DNA of 64,000 nucleotides from Exophiala sp. HKRS030 (GCA_023897205.1 JAHWDD010000008.1:2294001-2358000); one strand, 5' to 3'. Positions 24,523-39,614 are shown, counted from the first letter of the stretch. Numbers and translations: made by a program. The notes: generated by a model not told the origin, from the sequence alone.

Positions 24523-25597
24523 GCTAGGAGTATAGGAGGGCTTGTTAAATCATACATACTCCAAATCAATAACCGTGCATAGCGACACCTTTGGTATAAA
24601 TGCATCTGATAGTACTCCGGACATGATTGTGCACTGAATCTACCGCATGTGATGAGTAAGCCTGTTGACTATGGTACAAAAGTCAAGGGAGAAGAGACAA
24701 AGGACGGGTAAAAGGAAAGAAAAAGGGGCGATGATGAATCTCGCATAAAGGGGAAGCTTTCTAACCTCTGGAATAATGCGTGGCACAACTGCTTTGGAGG
24801 CGTGGGCACATGGAGCGACCTGCGGAGGTGTGAGACATGAGGTACAGTACGGAGTACCTCGTCCGTACCTGGGGATTCTAATTAGGCTATTCATCCGACC
24901 TTCCGATGTTGCGAGGCTTAAGTTGGAGGCTGGAACTTGAGTTACCGAAAATTACTCGAAAGAGAGGTGAGTAGCGCCCAGATTGCCCAAGGTCGGAGCT
25001 CCAGCTTTGGAGAGCTTGGCTGTAGCTCTTTTGATTGATGCTGAGGTTTCAATGTAATTGTTCACTACTTGTTGGCCCTCTAACTAGGTACCCAGCACAA
25101 ATCCAGTGGGTGATGAGTTAGGCACGCTGTGGGTATCGGACCGTACAATTCGTAAGTAATCCAAGTGCTTTGGCAGAGTTGCATGAGCTCGTTACGAGCC
25201 GGTTGTATGGAGATACGATTGACCCACCGGAGCCTGTGGGTATTGGAGCTTTAGAGTGGGTGGTCGGTTTGTAAGAGCCTGTGGGATCCTCGGACCCTGA
25301 GGCACCAGAGGGTGGAAGCGAGTTGGAGACGAAAAGAAAAAAAGTACCAGAGTCATAATTTACGGACACGCATCCACCTAGCATCACATCACGCACTCGA
25401 TCACCCATGTACAAGATCATCCTCATCGATCCCTCCATCAATCATTCAATCTCCACGTGTTGCTTTTGAGCTTTCGTCCCTTCTACAATTGCTCTTTGCT
25501 TCTTTTCCCTTGATTGATTCCTATCTGCATCGTATCTTGCTCTCCACCTCATTGATCCTTCCTCTTTGAGATCTGCTCAATTCGCGCTTTACCCACA
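24523..25597. other. Intergenic region, aspartate aminotransferase promoter
   Basis: About 1.1 kb. One TACGGAGTA at 24848-24856. A C/T-rich stretch (about 25430-25570) precedes the aminotransferase start. No gene seen. Confidence 0.5.
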
Positions 25598-27024
25598 ATG
25601 CTCTCCACACTCAGACCTGCCGCTAGAACGGCACTCCGTCAACAACAGGCCATCCGCATTGTTGCAACTGCAAACGCATCAACATGGGCCAATGTCAAGG
25701 AGGGTCCTCCTGATGCCATTCTCGGTATCACCGAGGCTTTCAAGAAGGATAGTTTCAAGGAAAAGATCAACTTGGGTGCAGGAACATACCGTGAGTGCAT
25801 AGTCTCTCCACCCCCTGCGGATTTCAAAACTTCCATCTCTCACAACCAACTATGTTATTGACCTTTACCAGGTGATGATGCTGGAAAACCCTACGTCCTA
25901 CCTTCCGTCCGTGCCGCCGAGTCCAAACTCCTCGAACAGAAACTCGATAAGGAATATGCAGGCATTACCGGTGTACCAGCTTTCACTAAGCAAGCTGCTC
26001 TCCTGGCCTACAGCCCTGAAAGCAAAGCCATCAAAGAAGACCGTGTCGCCATCACCCAATCCATCTCTGGTACCGGTGCTCTTCGGATAGGTGGCGCATT
26101 CTTCGAGCGTCACTATCCTCACGGCAAGACAATCTACATCCCAACCCCATCCTGGGCAAATCACAAAGCCGTCTTCTCAGACGCAGGCTTGGAGGTCAAG
26201 TCATACAAATACTACAACAAAGATACGATTGGTTTGGACTTCGATGGCCTGATCTCCGACCTCAAGTCCATCCCTGACAAGAGCATTGTCCTCCTCCATG
26301 CCTGCGCGCACAATCCTACTGGTGTCGACCCAACCGAGGAGCAATGGCGCGAGATCAGCAAGGTCGTCAAGGAGAAGGAACACTACCCATTCTTCGATAT
26401 GGCCTATCAAGGCTTCGCCTCAGGCGACACCGACAAAGATGCTTTCCCCGTTCGTTTGTTCATCGAGGAAGGCCACAGCCTGGCCCTGGCTCAATCCTTC
26501 GCCAAGAACATGGGTCTCTATGGTGAACGAGTCGGTGCCTTCAGCATTGTCACCGAAAGCCCGGAGGAGAAGAAACGTGTCGACTCACAGATCAAGATCC
26601 TCGTCCGTCCACTTTACTCGAACCCTCCCATCAACGGTGCGCGTATCGCGAGCGAGATCCTCAGCAACCCTGAATTGAACAAGCAGTGGTTGGGCGAGGT
26701 CAAGGGCATGGCCGATCGCATCATCGAGATGAGAGCGTTGCTGAAGAAGAACCTTGAAGATCTGGGAAGCAAGCACAACTGGGATCATATCACCAACCAG
26801 GTAAGTTGATGTGTTTTCACGAGCACTTGGACCAGCACATCGCAGACTGACTGTTCTACTAGATTGGTATGTTCGCATACACTGGATTGAACCCGGAGCA
26901 AATGGACAAACTTGCCAAAGAACATTCCGTCTACGCCACCAAGGATGGCCGTATCTCCGTGTCGGGCATCACCAATGCGAACGTCAAGAGATTGGCCGAG
27001 TCCATTCACAAGGTCACTTCGTAA
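25598..27024 (+). CDS. Aspartate aminotransferase, mitochondrial
   Basis: PLP enzyme that exchanges the amino group between aspartate and 2-oxoglutarate, giving oxaloacetate and glutamate; it works in the malate-aspartate shuttle. Three exons: 25598-25790, 25872-26800 and 26863-27024 (introns 81 and 62 nt), 427 residues, the usual family length. The N-terminus is rich in Arg, Ala and Ser with no acidic residue in the first 30, as expected for a mitochondrial presequence. The fold I aminotransferase motifs are present: [18 protein letters not shown], the [13 protein letters not shown] loop, and [14 protein letters not shown] with the PLP-binding lysine at residue 276. Splicing restores the motif GTYR-DDAG at the first junction. 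No frame defect. Confidence 0.97.
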
Positions 27025-27720
27025 ATGTCACGGAGATTCCAAAAAGCCGCAGTTCCTTGGATGAGGAATTATGGTCACCCCGATGTCACATTAGCGTATC
27101 GAGCACATAGCGTGGTCATGTGCCACTAGATCTAGGTGGTTAGATTCCAGTTTTTATGTAAATTGGGAAATTCGGATGATGCTCGAGCATTAACATGGCC
27201 GTTTACCAGGAATCTGACCCTTTTCCCCACTGCTTCCCCCATCATTCCAACCTCGGTGAACAAAACTTGTACCTTTTGATACAAGGATAGAATTTGGCAA
27301 AGTAATGCCAGTGTCTGTAAACTGATCAACCGTCCCTTTCCTAGCCCATTCCGCTCTCCCGGCGAAAGTTATTAGGTATTCCAATCTTTGATGGCAGCCA
27401 AGGCAAGACAAACAAGCGTAGCGATGCACTATCGAACAGGTCTACGATGCATTCCTCTTATCCTTGCCGAGCTCCTGACGCTGGCCAGGTGTATCCGTCG
27501 AAATCACTTCCTGGAGCGCTCCTCGCCATTCCTCGGTCCGTCCCATGGGCCGTTGTGGCGACGTATGCCAAAAAAAGACACGGCCACCTGTGGTCTTCGA
27601 CCAGCGAGAGAGTGTGTGTGTCATTTCAAGATCTGCAGGCAGGCGAGGAATTCTCGGCACCTCCGTCTTGGTTCATGCTCTCGTATCGTTTTCACCGCTG
27701 GCACAGTGTTGGCAGGAGGA

Positions 27721-27759
27721 GGGGAAGGGGAACGGGCAAGGGGAAGTGGAAGGGGAGGG
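27721..27759 (+). other. G-quadruplex-type tract, purine-rich
   Basis: G-runs of 3-4 separated by short A-rich spacers (GGGG-AA-GGGG-AAC-GGG-CAA-GGGG and more). Fits G3+N1-7 spacing. Confidence 0.55.
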
Positions 27760-30068
27760 TAGAAGTGGGAGAGCGAGAGAAATATGGGTGTGCTTCCTAT
27801 GGCAATGATACAAACTCTGATCGTTCGTGGATGAAACCCGTGGGCCTTAGGGCCCGATATAATGACGATGGTAAGTAGTGCGTTGATCGCTTTTGCTTGT
27901 GAACGATCTCCGAGAGGTATAGATAGCAACTCGAGGAGAAAGGAAGTGTGGGTTTTAATTTGGATGGTCTTCGGGTACTGGGAATTCCTTTTTGCAAAGA
28001 AACTCATATGGCCATCTGAAGACCAGATGTATTGTCATTTCTCGCGATGGCAGAAGGCCCTTTCGAACTCCGGCTAATACGTACAATCCACGGCCAAGGT
28101 CCACAAGATGCTCTTTGTATTCGATCACATTGCAAGCCTTGGGGCCTTATAAGATATCTTTTGCAATCAATACATACTTTGGCAGAAGGCGGGCGGCCCA
28201 AGAATTGTATTGAGAGAAGAAAAATCTAGTGACTCAACGTGCGATTCGTCTGTTTCTGAGAGATGGATGCCTGCAAATAGCCGATTTCCGACTATCAGTG
28301 AATGTGTGGTTCAGATAGTTGTGGTTTAGTGATGGTCCATGGGTAATGAAACGTGGAGATGATCCCTCTCGCGTGGATCGTCGATGGGCCGAAAAGGCTT
28401 GACCAATACGGCCACGGGTACGGACTGCAGAGTCCCAAAATCATTGGGATTGGCCCAAAGCTCGCAGGATTTGAAGTCCGAAGAGCTGGGGTGGACATTG
28501 CTTAACGTGAGCCTGAGAACTTAGAGTAGATGGTAGCCCCATTATAATCTTGGAGCTTTCTTGAAAAGCGTATTTTCGGACGTTTCCACTGGGGGACCTC
28601 TAATGGAACAAGCCTGCTGATGATTTGATTGATGGTCACAGATGTACAATACGGGAAGATGAGCGACACTGCGGTGAACAAGTGTCCTTGGAGGCATGCA
28701 TAACATGTTCTGTAGGTGTCGGAGTAAAGTTCCAAGGGTTCAGTTACGTGGACAGCCTTGTGGTTGCAGGGATGGCCGTAAAAGGAAGGTCAATGGGTTC
28801 GAGAGAAAGGAAGTGATGGTTCAGGTAGGGCAGCTGACACTAAGTTGGTGGTGCTTCGGTTGACGACGTTGGAATGTTCTCGATAGGATGGATGTGCATG
28901 AGAGGAGCTCAGAGCACAACGATGAATGGGTTGGACCGATTTTGGTGGACGAAATGTGGAGTTGGGTGACAATATTCACGACCCCGACTCAACAGAATAG
29001 TGACGAGGACGGACCAGTCAAAGATGAGCAGGGGAACGCCAACTGGACGGTCGAGAAGTGGCATATGCATGTCGACATCATTTTGCTCTCGCTTGTCAGA
29101 TGCCGGTCCAGTGCAACAACAATGTTCATAATGAGTAACGCTGTCCTGTGCATACACTTTCGGAGTGTGCTTGTGGAAAAAGAAAAAAAGTAAAAAGCAG
29201 CTTAGGCGAGAGCGACTTAACCATGCCCTGCAGAGGCGAGGCTTATCAGCACTTGGACGAACCTCTGAAGCGGCTGTGGCGGCATTTGAAGACGATTCTG
29301 TTTCTTTTGACAGAAGGCGAATGATCAGACAGCGTGCGACCCATCCTCATCCAACTTGTGAGCAATGGCCCTGAAGGTTGGGAATGTTGAAGGATCCCAA
29401 CGACGTCATCGCACAGAAGTGGTTAGAATTTTGACATGGAGGAAAGAGGACGTCGTAAGAAAGGGCCATTCATTAAATGAGGAGTGCTGCTTGAAGTTGT
29501 ACCTCTGCGATTATACTGTATTGAAGGAGCTATTGTAGATGATGGATCACAGAAGGCAGATAGCTTCCGGGTTTCCTGACTACTCCGTGGCTGCCTGGAT
29601 AGGTGCCTGGGTAGCTTAACGCCAACAGCCCCAGGAGGAGCAGTTCAAGGTGTGGACGAGATGGCAGGTTCCAAATTCATGCCATGAAATTGTCGATCTC
29701 GCGGGGCTCGCCTGGTCCAGTCGGAATGGCGCGTTGTGCGGTCAGTGTGCGGCGTACCTGGTGGGTGACTGTGGCGCCTGATGTTCTGCTCTGTGACACT
29801 GAGTTGTGAGTAGCTAGCAGGTTGGCTAGTAGTCCGTAGTTTCCTGCTCACGAGATACCAACGCTAAAGAAGTCGAGGAGCAACGATGCCAAGGGTAATG
29901 TCGATGGAACCTTCGAAGACAAGACAATCGCTATCATGGAGAACTTGCTAGTCACTTGGGTGGTAATAAGTACCTCATAAGTGCCTGGTTTGCAGTAGCA
30001 ACGTGGTAAATAGCAGGTACAGTTAGGTAGCTAATCAACTCGTGCCTCAGACAAGTACCTAAGGTAGT

Positions 30069-30104
30069 GGGAGTGGGTAGTGGGTAGTGGGTAGGGGGTA
30101 GGGG
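30069..30104 (+). other. G-quadruplex-type tract (GGGTAGT repeats)
   Basis: Successive GGG runs spaced by AGT, TAGT, TAGT and TA, ending in runs of five and four G. Six runs with 2-4-base loops. A tandem GGGTAGT array, not a telomere repeat. Confidence 0.65.
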
Positions 30105-32354
30105 TAAGCTAGGCGGTTACTCCCAGATACTAATTACTGTATTCAGCCTAACACCCTAATGATATCTAGTAGGTCCCTAGTAACTCACAACCTCTTAGTC
30201 CTTTCTGAAGTGCTGAGTCCCAACTAAATCCGAGATACTAGGTGGTTTTTAGGAGGGTGTCTGTGTACCGTACCTAGTACTCCGTAACTACCTAGTACCT
30301 TATCTACAGTATTGCGTAACATGGAGGGGTAATCCTCTCTTCAAGACCTGCATACTCCGTAGGACCTCCCTAGGTGCCGACCTAAAGGTACGGAGTACTT
30401 ATTAGGAATTATTATACGTACATGGTACATAGCACTAACTAGCTGGACGTGACTCCCCTCTTGCCCTTCTTTTTTTTCACGCATCACGCAATGGTGGCAA
30501 TCGCAACCAGGCACATTCAGTCGGAAGGAGTGGGAGTAACAGCCACAGTAACAGTAACATTAGCAATGGCAGTAGCAATGGCATATCTAGCAAAAGCACT
30601 CTTGATCCAATCTGCATCACTCAAAAGACTCTGCGCACACTGCCAAGACTAATTTTCACAACCCGCTGACACTGACTGACGCTGATGCTCGACATTTTCC
30701 AAGTACCTAGGTATCCGTACGGAGTACATCTTTTTCCATCTTCTTCTCGTGCTCTCGTGCTATGTGCTACGGTACTGTAGTTACTCCATAAACACCTCCA
30801 CTATCATTCCCCATCCTTGCAAATCCATCAAACCCTAGCCTTCGGTCGGACGCGGCCTCTGAACTCCTCCTCGTTCACAGCGACTGACTACCTACCTAAG
30901 ACTCCCACGGCTCCTACCTAGCTAATTTAGTGAGTTTTGATCAGTCCCTCCCTCGTGGTCGTGATCGGAGACTCAAGTGTCGTACAGTACTCCTCCTCGT
31001 CACCTTGCAACATCTTCAACACTCCCGCCATCCAAGTAGCGGGACCGTGTTTTCTAACTTCTAACCCTACGAGCCTCCAGTCGACATCCATCTCATACAC
31101 ATCCGCATTCTAACTTGACAACATCTTTTCCAAGCACCCACATTTCCAACGGCTTGGCGCGCCTGGAGTTTGTCTTTGTTCCTTTCAATCCCGAGACTAC
31201 GGCGTCTCCACGTTGTTGCTGTTGCCAATCGACGGGGCTAACCAGCTACCTCATTTAACAAAGTAGGTTCTTTCTCCATCAATGTCCTCTTCGTCTTCGC
31301 CTTCGCCCTCATTCTAAACCACACCCTTACCCTCTCTCACTCACTAAATATCAACGCAGCGCATCCATCAACCCCATCTCCGAATCCAAAGGTTAAATCC
31401 AACCTCACGAGACTGATCCCTGACCTCGGCCTAACCACAATAACTACCCTAAGGGCGGCATCTTCATTGTAGGTTCAAGACGTCAGGATTGTCCCATCCC
31501 CACCTACCAAAAGCATCCATGTCTTGTTTTCTGATGTCCACAGCAGATCCTCCCGTGGTAGTCACACTAGCAATTCAGCCTCAACTGAACTTCAAATCCA
31601 ATTCTAATTAGGTACGAGACCCTTGACCCCCAGACACTTTTCCTCGCGCTCTCGTGGTGCCAGGTCACGCTGGTGCTGGTGCACATCCGTGGAGGGGCGA
31701 TTCACGCAAGCTTCGGGTGATCAGCACTCGACTTGCCTGACTATCGGTCACGACTGGGACGTTTGGCCGTACGTCACTTTACTCCACCGACTCGGCTGCA
31801 CACGGTCCACTCCACCACTAACTAATTACTGCACAATCCATAACCACTATCGCAATCACTCTTGAACCTCTTTCTGGGGCCTTTCTTTGCACTGTCGATT
31901 CATTTGCTGCGCACACTCTCCGCCAGCTGACACTTTGCGCCCGCACAGAATTTTGTCAATACACCTGTTCTGTCCTTGGAATTCCTTGGCTTCGACAACA
32001 CACCGGCACCGTCACTTGATTGTTGGTACACCTGACTCTTACGAGTCTTCTCTGACTTGTTCTTATGGCACATCATCGCTGGTATCAAGGCCATGCTGCT
32101 AACACCTTGTCACAGCACATCGACATCTGACTGCCTGCCAGAGTCGTGACACATCAGCACCTCGCCCGATCCACAAACTTCGTTTTGTTCACCCTCTCTT
32201 CGATCAGCCATCGGCCTCGCTCGTTTCCCCGCCGCCGACCATACACGGGTCAAACACTTTCGACCACTCCTCTCCACTTCGACCCTTCTGATCGACCTTC
32301 TACTCAACGACAGAGCAATCTCTGATTAAAAGTCCTCTACCAACCATCAACACA

Positions 32355-32923
32355 ATGGCAGAAGAAGTAAGTCTACAACAGCATGACTTTCGCACTAGTT
32401 TCGATCGTATCATTGCGGCAAATTCAGCGTGTCCATACCATCGCTGACTCCAACCCCTCACAGGCAGACTTCGATTTCGGTGACAATGTCGACAGATCAG
32501 CCTTTGAGCAGATTCTTGATATGGACGAAGAAGACGATCGTGATTTCAGCAAATCCATTGTCTTCGGTTTCTTAGAACAAGCTGAACAAACATTCACAAA
32601 GATGGATACTGCCCTGTCAGTTGTCCTTCATCACAGAGCCTGAGCCCGAATCTGACGCCTTTGAATTTAGGTCAGAGAAAAACCTGCCCGAATTATCCAG
32701 TCTTGGTCATTTTCTAAAAGGATCGTCGGCAACCTTGGGCTTTACAAAGGTTAAAGATGAATGTGAAAAAATCCAGCATTACGGACACAAGAAGAATGAG
32801 ACCGGAGAATTAGACGAACCCGATGAGGAAAAGCTCCTGCGTCTGAGCCGTCAAAGCATCGAAGAAGCCAAAAGGGCGTACAAGGTCGTGGATGGACTCA
32901 TGAAGCGATACTATGCCGAATGA
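32355..32923 (+). CDS. ypd1: Histidine phosphotransfer (HPt) protein Ypd1
   Basis: Relays phosphate from the receiver domain of a hybrid histidine kinase to the response regulators Ssk1 and Skn7, controlling osmotic and oxidative stress responses. Three exons: 32355-32366, 32464-32615 and 32671-32923 (introns 97 and 55 nt), 138 residues. The HPt core motif LGHFLKGSSATLGF carries the phospho-accepting histidine at residue 68 and the conserved Lys71 and Gly72. The N-terminal DRSAFEQILDMDEEDDRDFS helix and the C-terminal helix (RLSRQSIEEAKRAYK) fit the four-helix bundle. The first exon codes only four residues (MAEE), so the start depends on the intron call; the GTAAGT donor and CAG acceptor are good. 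A long C/T-rich leader suggests a regulated 5' UTR. Confidence 0.94.
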
Positions 32924-35900
32924 TGTTACTTTGTCTCGACTCTGCATTCAACTTTACACTCACGACACGACTTTCATCTAAACTGGGCTTTTTTGTACTT
33001 GGATACCACAGGGATTGTGGTTGGCAAACCAGCAGGCCACTCACTGGGACTTGGTTGATTTTGATACAGCACTGAAACCTAGACTGCAAGGAAACTTCGG
33101 CTGTGGCCGAAAAACTGAATCCATTCTGCCTATCTGGCTTTGTGGTCGCCGGTTCCCTTCTTGATAGTGGGGAAATGTCCTACCGCGAGGTATGCCCGAG
33201 CTCTTCCATGAATGTATATATGGTCTTGAGCAATGGACTCAATTTTCAGCCTACAACACGAAACACATTCATCTGTCAGTCTGAAGCGAGTTCCGGGACG
33301 ACGACAAGGACGTCCCTTCCTCTACCACTACCCTCTTTTCTTCTCGAGTCTGTTGCCAATTCGTGAATTTTCGGTCCTTCTCAGAAGATTCGTCTTGATC
33401 TTGAAACTTGACCTCTCGTTTGGAACACATAACTTGAACCAGAAACCCCTTTGGAGATCGAAAAACCCCAACATGGCGACTTCAGGGATTCCACACCTGC
33501 TCAAACACTCTTCATCCATACAACATATCGTCCCAAGACATCTCTAATACATCAACCTGCAGTCACTTACCCTGGATATCCTTGCAACTGATGACCACCT
33601 CTCCCTTTCCTTTGAATCCCTAGTGCGCCGCGGCGGCTTCTTGCATAATAACTATATCCAAACATTAGTCCGGCACCTCTTGTTCCTCATCACCGTTCAA
33701 CATCTGATGTGCAATTTACAGCACAGCTGTTCCGTGATTTCCTCTGCTAGTCATGTCTTGCCTTCCACACGTCATCTTGGGACGACGGGCATCAGGTCGC
33801 CAGTAGTCAACGCTCGAATGGTTACAACGCGTCGATTGACGGTGCCAAGCCCGTTCGATAAGGTCCGGACAAGTAGCTGTGCATATGCTGGGCCACGGAA
33901 CGAGGTGATCGATCTTGTCGGGGCAAGGATTTACCAATGGGAATTCATATGGGCCGAGCTGATGACAGCGGATCTGGCGATGGTACTGGCACAGGTGGTG
34001 GCCCGCAGTGGCGGCAGTGGCAGCGATTATTATTGTACACTACAGCATGTCTGACAGTGACGTATCTGGTCGTCGTCGTAGTCATACCTGTAGTCATCGT
34101 CGTGGTAGAGAACGTCAGGATCTTGCCTTCTTGCTTCGGCTGTGCCCGTCATCCTTGTCATTGATATCACGAGAGCCGTGGACGGTCAAATACTTCGACG
34201 CTTCAGATACCGCGCAACCAGTAGCACGCGTGCCTTTTCCATTTCCAAGCGCACGAGCCGATCCGTCTGCGTTTGGGGTCTCATCATTGACAGTGTACCA
34301 ACCTCGGCAAGCGGTATCGCAATCGCCATCACCATCACAATCGCCATCACCATCGGTGTTGTTGTTATTATTGCTGGTGTAGTTGTCGTAGCGGCCGCAA
34401 CTGCTCCCTCCCGCCACGGTTAGTCGTGGTTCGGTCTTTTTGGTTCGATGCACATGTGCCAGTGAACTCTGCTCGCGTTGGTGCTGCACACACGCGCATC
34501 GCTAGGCGAGCAATCTGTCGGTCGGATGTGATTATTCCTTCAGGAGCCTTGAATGCTCGGTGTTTTCCATCCAATGTCACGGCGGTTGGGTGGACGTGTT
34601 GGTATGTTCCGGTTTTGACTTTCTTGTATCATCGTAGCCCTCTCGCCTTAGGTGACTCTGTCTTGTCATGTTCATGATATCTTTGTGCACTTGAGTTTGA
34701 ATCTCGTTGTATTGGTAACGATTGTGAGTTGTCGCTCTGCCACTGGCGTCGGACACGCCGTAGAGTTGAGCGGTACGAGCTGTGGTACCATGACACGCGA
34801 CGGGCTGAGGGCTCGGCAGTAGCATCTGTAGGCTAGCAACGATACCGGTAGAGGCGCTTTTGGCTTTCTGTCGGTCAGTAAGTATCGTCTGATTGAGGAA
34901 AGTAGTTCAATTGGCCACGGTAAAAGTTTCGTCTAGACAGTGTACACAGGGGTTCGGGAATCTTTGACAAAGGAGCGTAACATGTCAAGCGCATCCCGCG
35001 CGTAAGAGAGTCGCTTGAGAACGAGAGTCGGTGATTCTCAACCTCGCCACCGGATGACCTCGCTTAGACTGCTACCCTCGAAGGGAAAGGTCTAGGCGGC
35101 GATGAGGATCGAACATGCGGGATTTCTGGACGTTGGACAAGTCGCCGCGCAGCCTTGATGTGAGCCATGATATGGGCTCTATTTCATCCCTTCTGTAAGT
35201 GATTGTGTGGACTCCTGGCCTGCTGCTGAGCAGATGTCCGAGGCCTGGCAGATTGGAGACTGATGTTGGTGTATAGTCCAGTTCGGAGATTCTGAAAATG
35301 CCAATGTCCAAGTGGGGATGGTGATAGTTCATATCGGTAGGTGCCAGGTTGTATCAGGTTCGATGGCTCGTATATGTTCTTCTGTAGTGCTGAATGCTTT
35401 GATTTCCAGGTATCCCAATGATTGTAGCATAACAGATCCTTGCTGTACCGAGAAGGTGGTAGTGGCAGCACTCGAGGCTTTGGCTTGGGTCAACGGCATT
35501 GTACTCAATACAATCCGTGCCTAAGTAGTACTCTCAATGAGTCTTCCAGCAACATTCGATACAATTGCATCAAGTCTGTCGGTGTTTAGAACGAGCTACA
35601 GGAATGGATAGTTTGGCGGGCTGTAGAGAGAACGCAGGACTTGGTGTTTCAGTACGCCGACTAAGCGTCAGACCAACTGCGTGAATTTCGACTGGAAACC
35701 GTGATAATATGAAGATTTTTTTCATCGGATGAATATGCGCGTGTGAGATCTTCTAAGACTTTCTTTGTTCATCGCTGAAGTCTCTCGTTGGTGTGCCGTA
35801 ATGTGAGCGACGCTTGAATAGCGATCGAGAGGAATTTCATGACGATAAAATCCCACCTGTTCGTTCATGAATTCCGTAATGGAGTAACGGACTGACATCC

Positions 35901-38053
35901 AGTGCTTTCCAGAGCCAATTTGAATGGTGCCTGGCGTCAGGCGAGCGGGACCGTGTTTGCATCTGGGATTGACAGTAGGGTTGGTCATGATCGACAGGCA
36001 TCGCATTGAAGGTAGTGCGCAGTATGCTAAGTATACTAGAAATAAGTCCATATGGGGTACGCTGTTCTCCTGGGGCTCAAACCAATGATCCAGGCGAAGG
36101 GAAATCGCACTAGCAAACAAACTCCTACCTTGAACAAATCATCAGCGAACAGAAGAATTGGGCAATCTAGTTGGGAATAATGTCAGGGCTAGGGAGAGCT
36201 TGCGGTAATACAAGATCAGAGCGCTTCGTATCGACCAGCTCCGTCTTGTTTATGGTGGATGTCGGTATTCCCAATGGAAATCGACGACAGCGAGGCTGCA
36301 CCATGCAGGAGGTGGCGCACGTAATGGGACAAACTCATGGATGAAATAAACTTCCCAAACAGGTCGCTCAATAATTTCTGAACGTAAATTCAGCTCCTCC
36401 AGAACGCTTAATCGGATATTGAGACTGGTTCAGGCAGGAGAACTCTTAGAAAGGTGCGAAGATACATTAAAGATAGCTAACCGGGCGAGGTGCGCGAGAG
36501 TATACTGGACAATCATGTGACCTTGTCGTGTCACTGTGGTAAGTCCCGAATAGGAAAGGTCAAAGCCAAACTCTGAATCGTCCGCAAGGGGTCCACTCAG
36601 GGTCTAACGACTTCAGAACAATCACGTCCAGTGGCAACGAAGACTCAGTGGCAAATCGACTCTTTGTGGACTTCAGCCGAAGCAAGATATCCAAGACCCG
36701 AGATTTTGGACCTAGAGACATTGGGGCAGAACATGGATGATGCCTAGGAGATGCGGCTGACATTTGAGAGCGGACGATTTTGAGCACAGCGTGGAGACGG
36801 CGGGGTTCAGAAAGGCAACTGCAACAAAAATAGTACAAATATGCTGCGAGTCATACCCTCTAGAACAGGTCCAGCCGAAGAAAGTGCCTAGGGGAGTCTT
36901 TTCGATCTCGCCATTCATCCGAGGTTGCAGCCATGGACTACCTTTCGGCTACAAAGCCTAGCCGTGGCCTGGTGGCAATTATCTCCCCTCCCACAGTCTT
37001 GCAAAGACACAGACAGACCTTCACTATCGATCGCAACGGCAAGGAATTAGGTTTTGTTCGGCTAGGTCAATTGTGAATACCTGAAAGTCGGAATCGTGGA
37101 CGCATGGTAGAGCTCTATTGGTTCTTGTCTGCTCAGTATGTTGAAAGGTTTGAGCTCACACATACCTTTTCATCAGGTACGCAGGAGTATCGACCCTGTC
37201 CGAGACCAATTCGGGCTGATGGCGTCGAAGTCTAGAAGTCTCAAAATTTGCTTGGCTCGGTTAGTTGGTAGAGGAAAATATGGTGCTACCCGACTGCCAA
37301 AGGGTCTCAACACGAGACGGCGACGTGATATACAATCTTTAGGCATGTCACGCCATAGCAGGACCATTACGATGCATTCAGTGCACGGGTCGACATATCG
37401 CGAGAAGGACCGAAGCGTGAGATCACTGATGCGCAGACCACATCTTATCACACTACATCGTATAGTGATATCGATTTGAAGGTCTTGCCAAAACTAGTGC
37501 CACATTGACCAAAAGAATTCGCTTGTTTGGCGATCTCACAAAACTTTCACCTATTCCAATCAGCACCGTCCCTTTTTTGCAGTCCCAGCACCAATACTCC
37601 ATTGAGAGGACCTTGTGCCTATGTTCGCCAATAAATGCGCCTTGACCACATACCAGTCCGTGCGAAGTACGCTAGTGATTTGCAGCCGTTACCAGTTCAT
37701 ATGCAAAGATGCTATTGCCAAACTCCTCCAATCTGGTGATTAATTCAGTGGTAAACTCCATACACCTGCACAAAACCAGCCCTCCAAAGATTCATCTGAT
37801 TTTGGCTTCTCGTAAAATTTTCATACATGTCGACAATTATGGAAGTATACAGAACATAGCGCCAACGTGATACGATGATTTGAGCGTATCGTCAGCAGCA
37901 AAGATGCTCAGGCCAGCTCAATGGCGGCCGGCGCGCTCGGAAGGGCCGGAGGTGTAGGATTTGAAAGGCCCCTCTTATGTCGAGTCTACCTGAGCTCTCA
38001 TCGATTCAGTTTATTGATAATATTTCTCCGCTTTCTGCCACATTCAGACAGTC
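32924..38053. other. 5.1-kb interval between convergent genes
   Basis: YPD1 and the C2H2 gene point towards each other, yet 5.1 kb separates them, too much for two 3' UTRs. No recognisable coding region. Trinucleotide-rich sequence (about 34310-34400, ATC/ACC/GTT words) gives spurious hydrophobic reading frames on both strands. The longest minus-strand frame (about 35722-36120) has no family resemblance. Confidence 0.5.

Positions 38054-39614
<1,561 letters not shown>

Larger units (their letters stand above)
27025..32354. other. 5.3-kb gene-poor interval before YPD1
   Basis: No gene recognised. Sub-regions: a purine/G-rich tract (27721-27759); short unassigned reading frames; a low-complexity block rich in TAGGTA/CTAGTA-type words (about 29940-30440) with a G-quadruplex-type tract (30069-30104) and three TACTCCGTA-type motifs (30278-30286, 30353-30361, 30389-30397); a fourth copy at 30718-30726; then about 1.6 kb of C/T-rich sequence leading to YPD1, probably its promoter and long 5' leader. 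Confidence 0.5.

Noticed and set aside
34142..34423. Small hydrophobic frames on both strands
   Set aside because: They come from ATC/ACC/GTT trinucleotide repetition, which opens frames on both strands.
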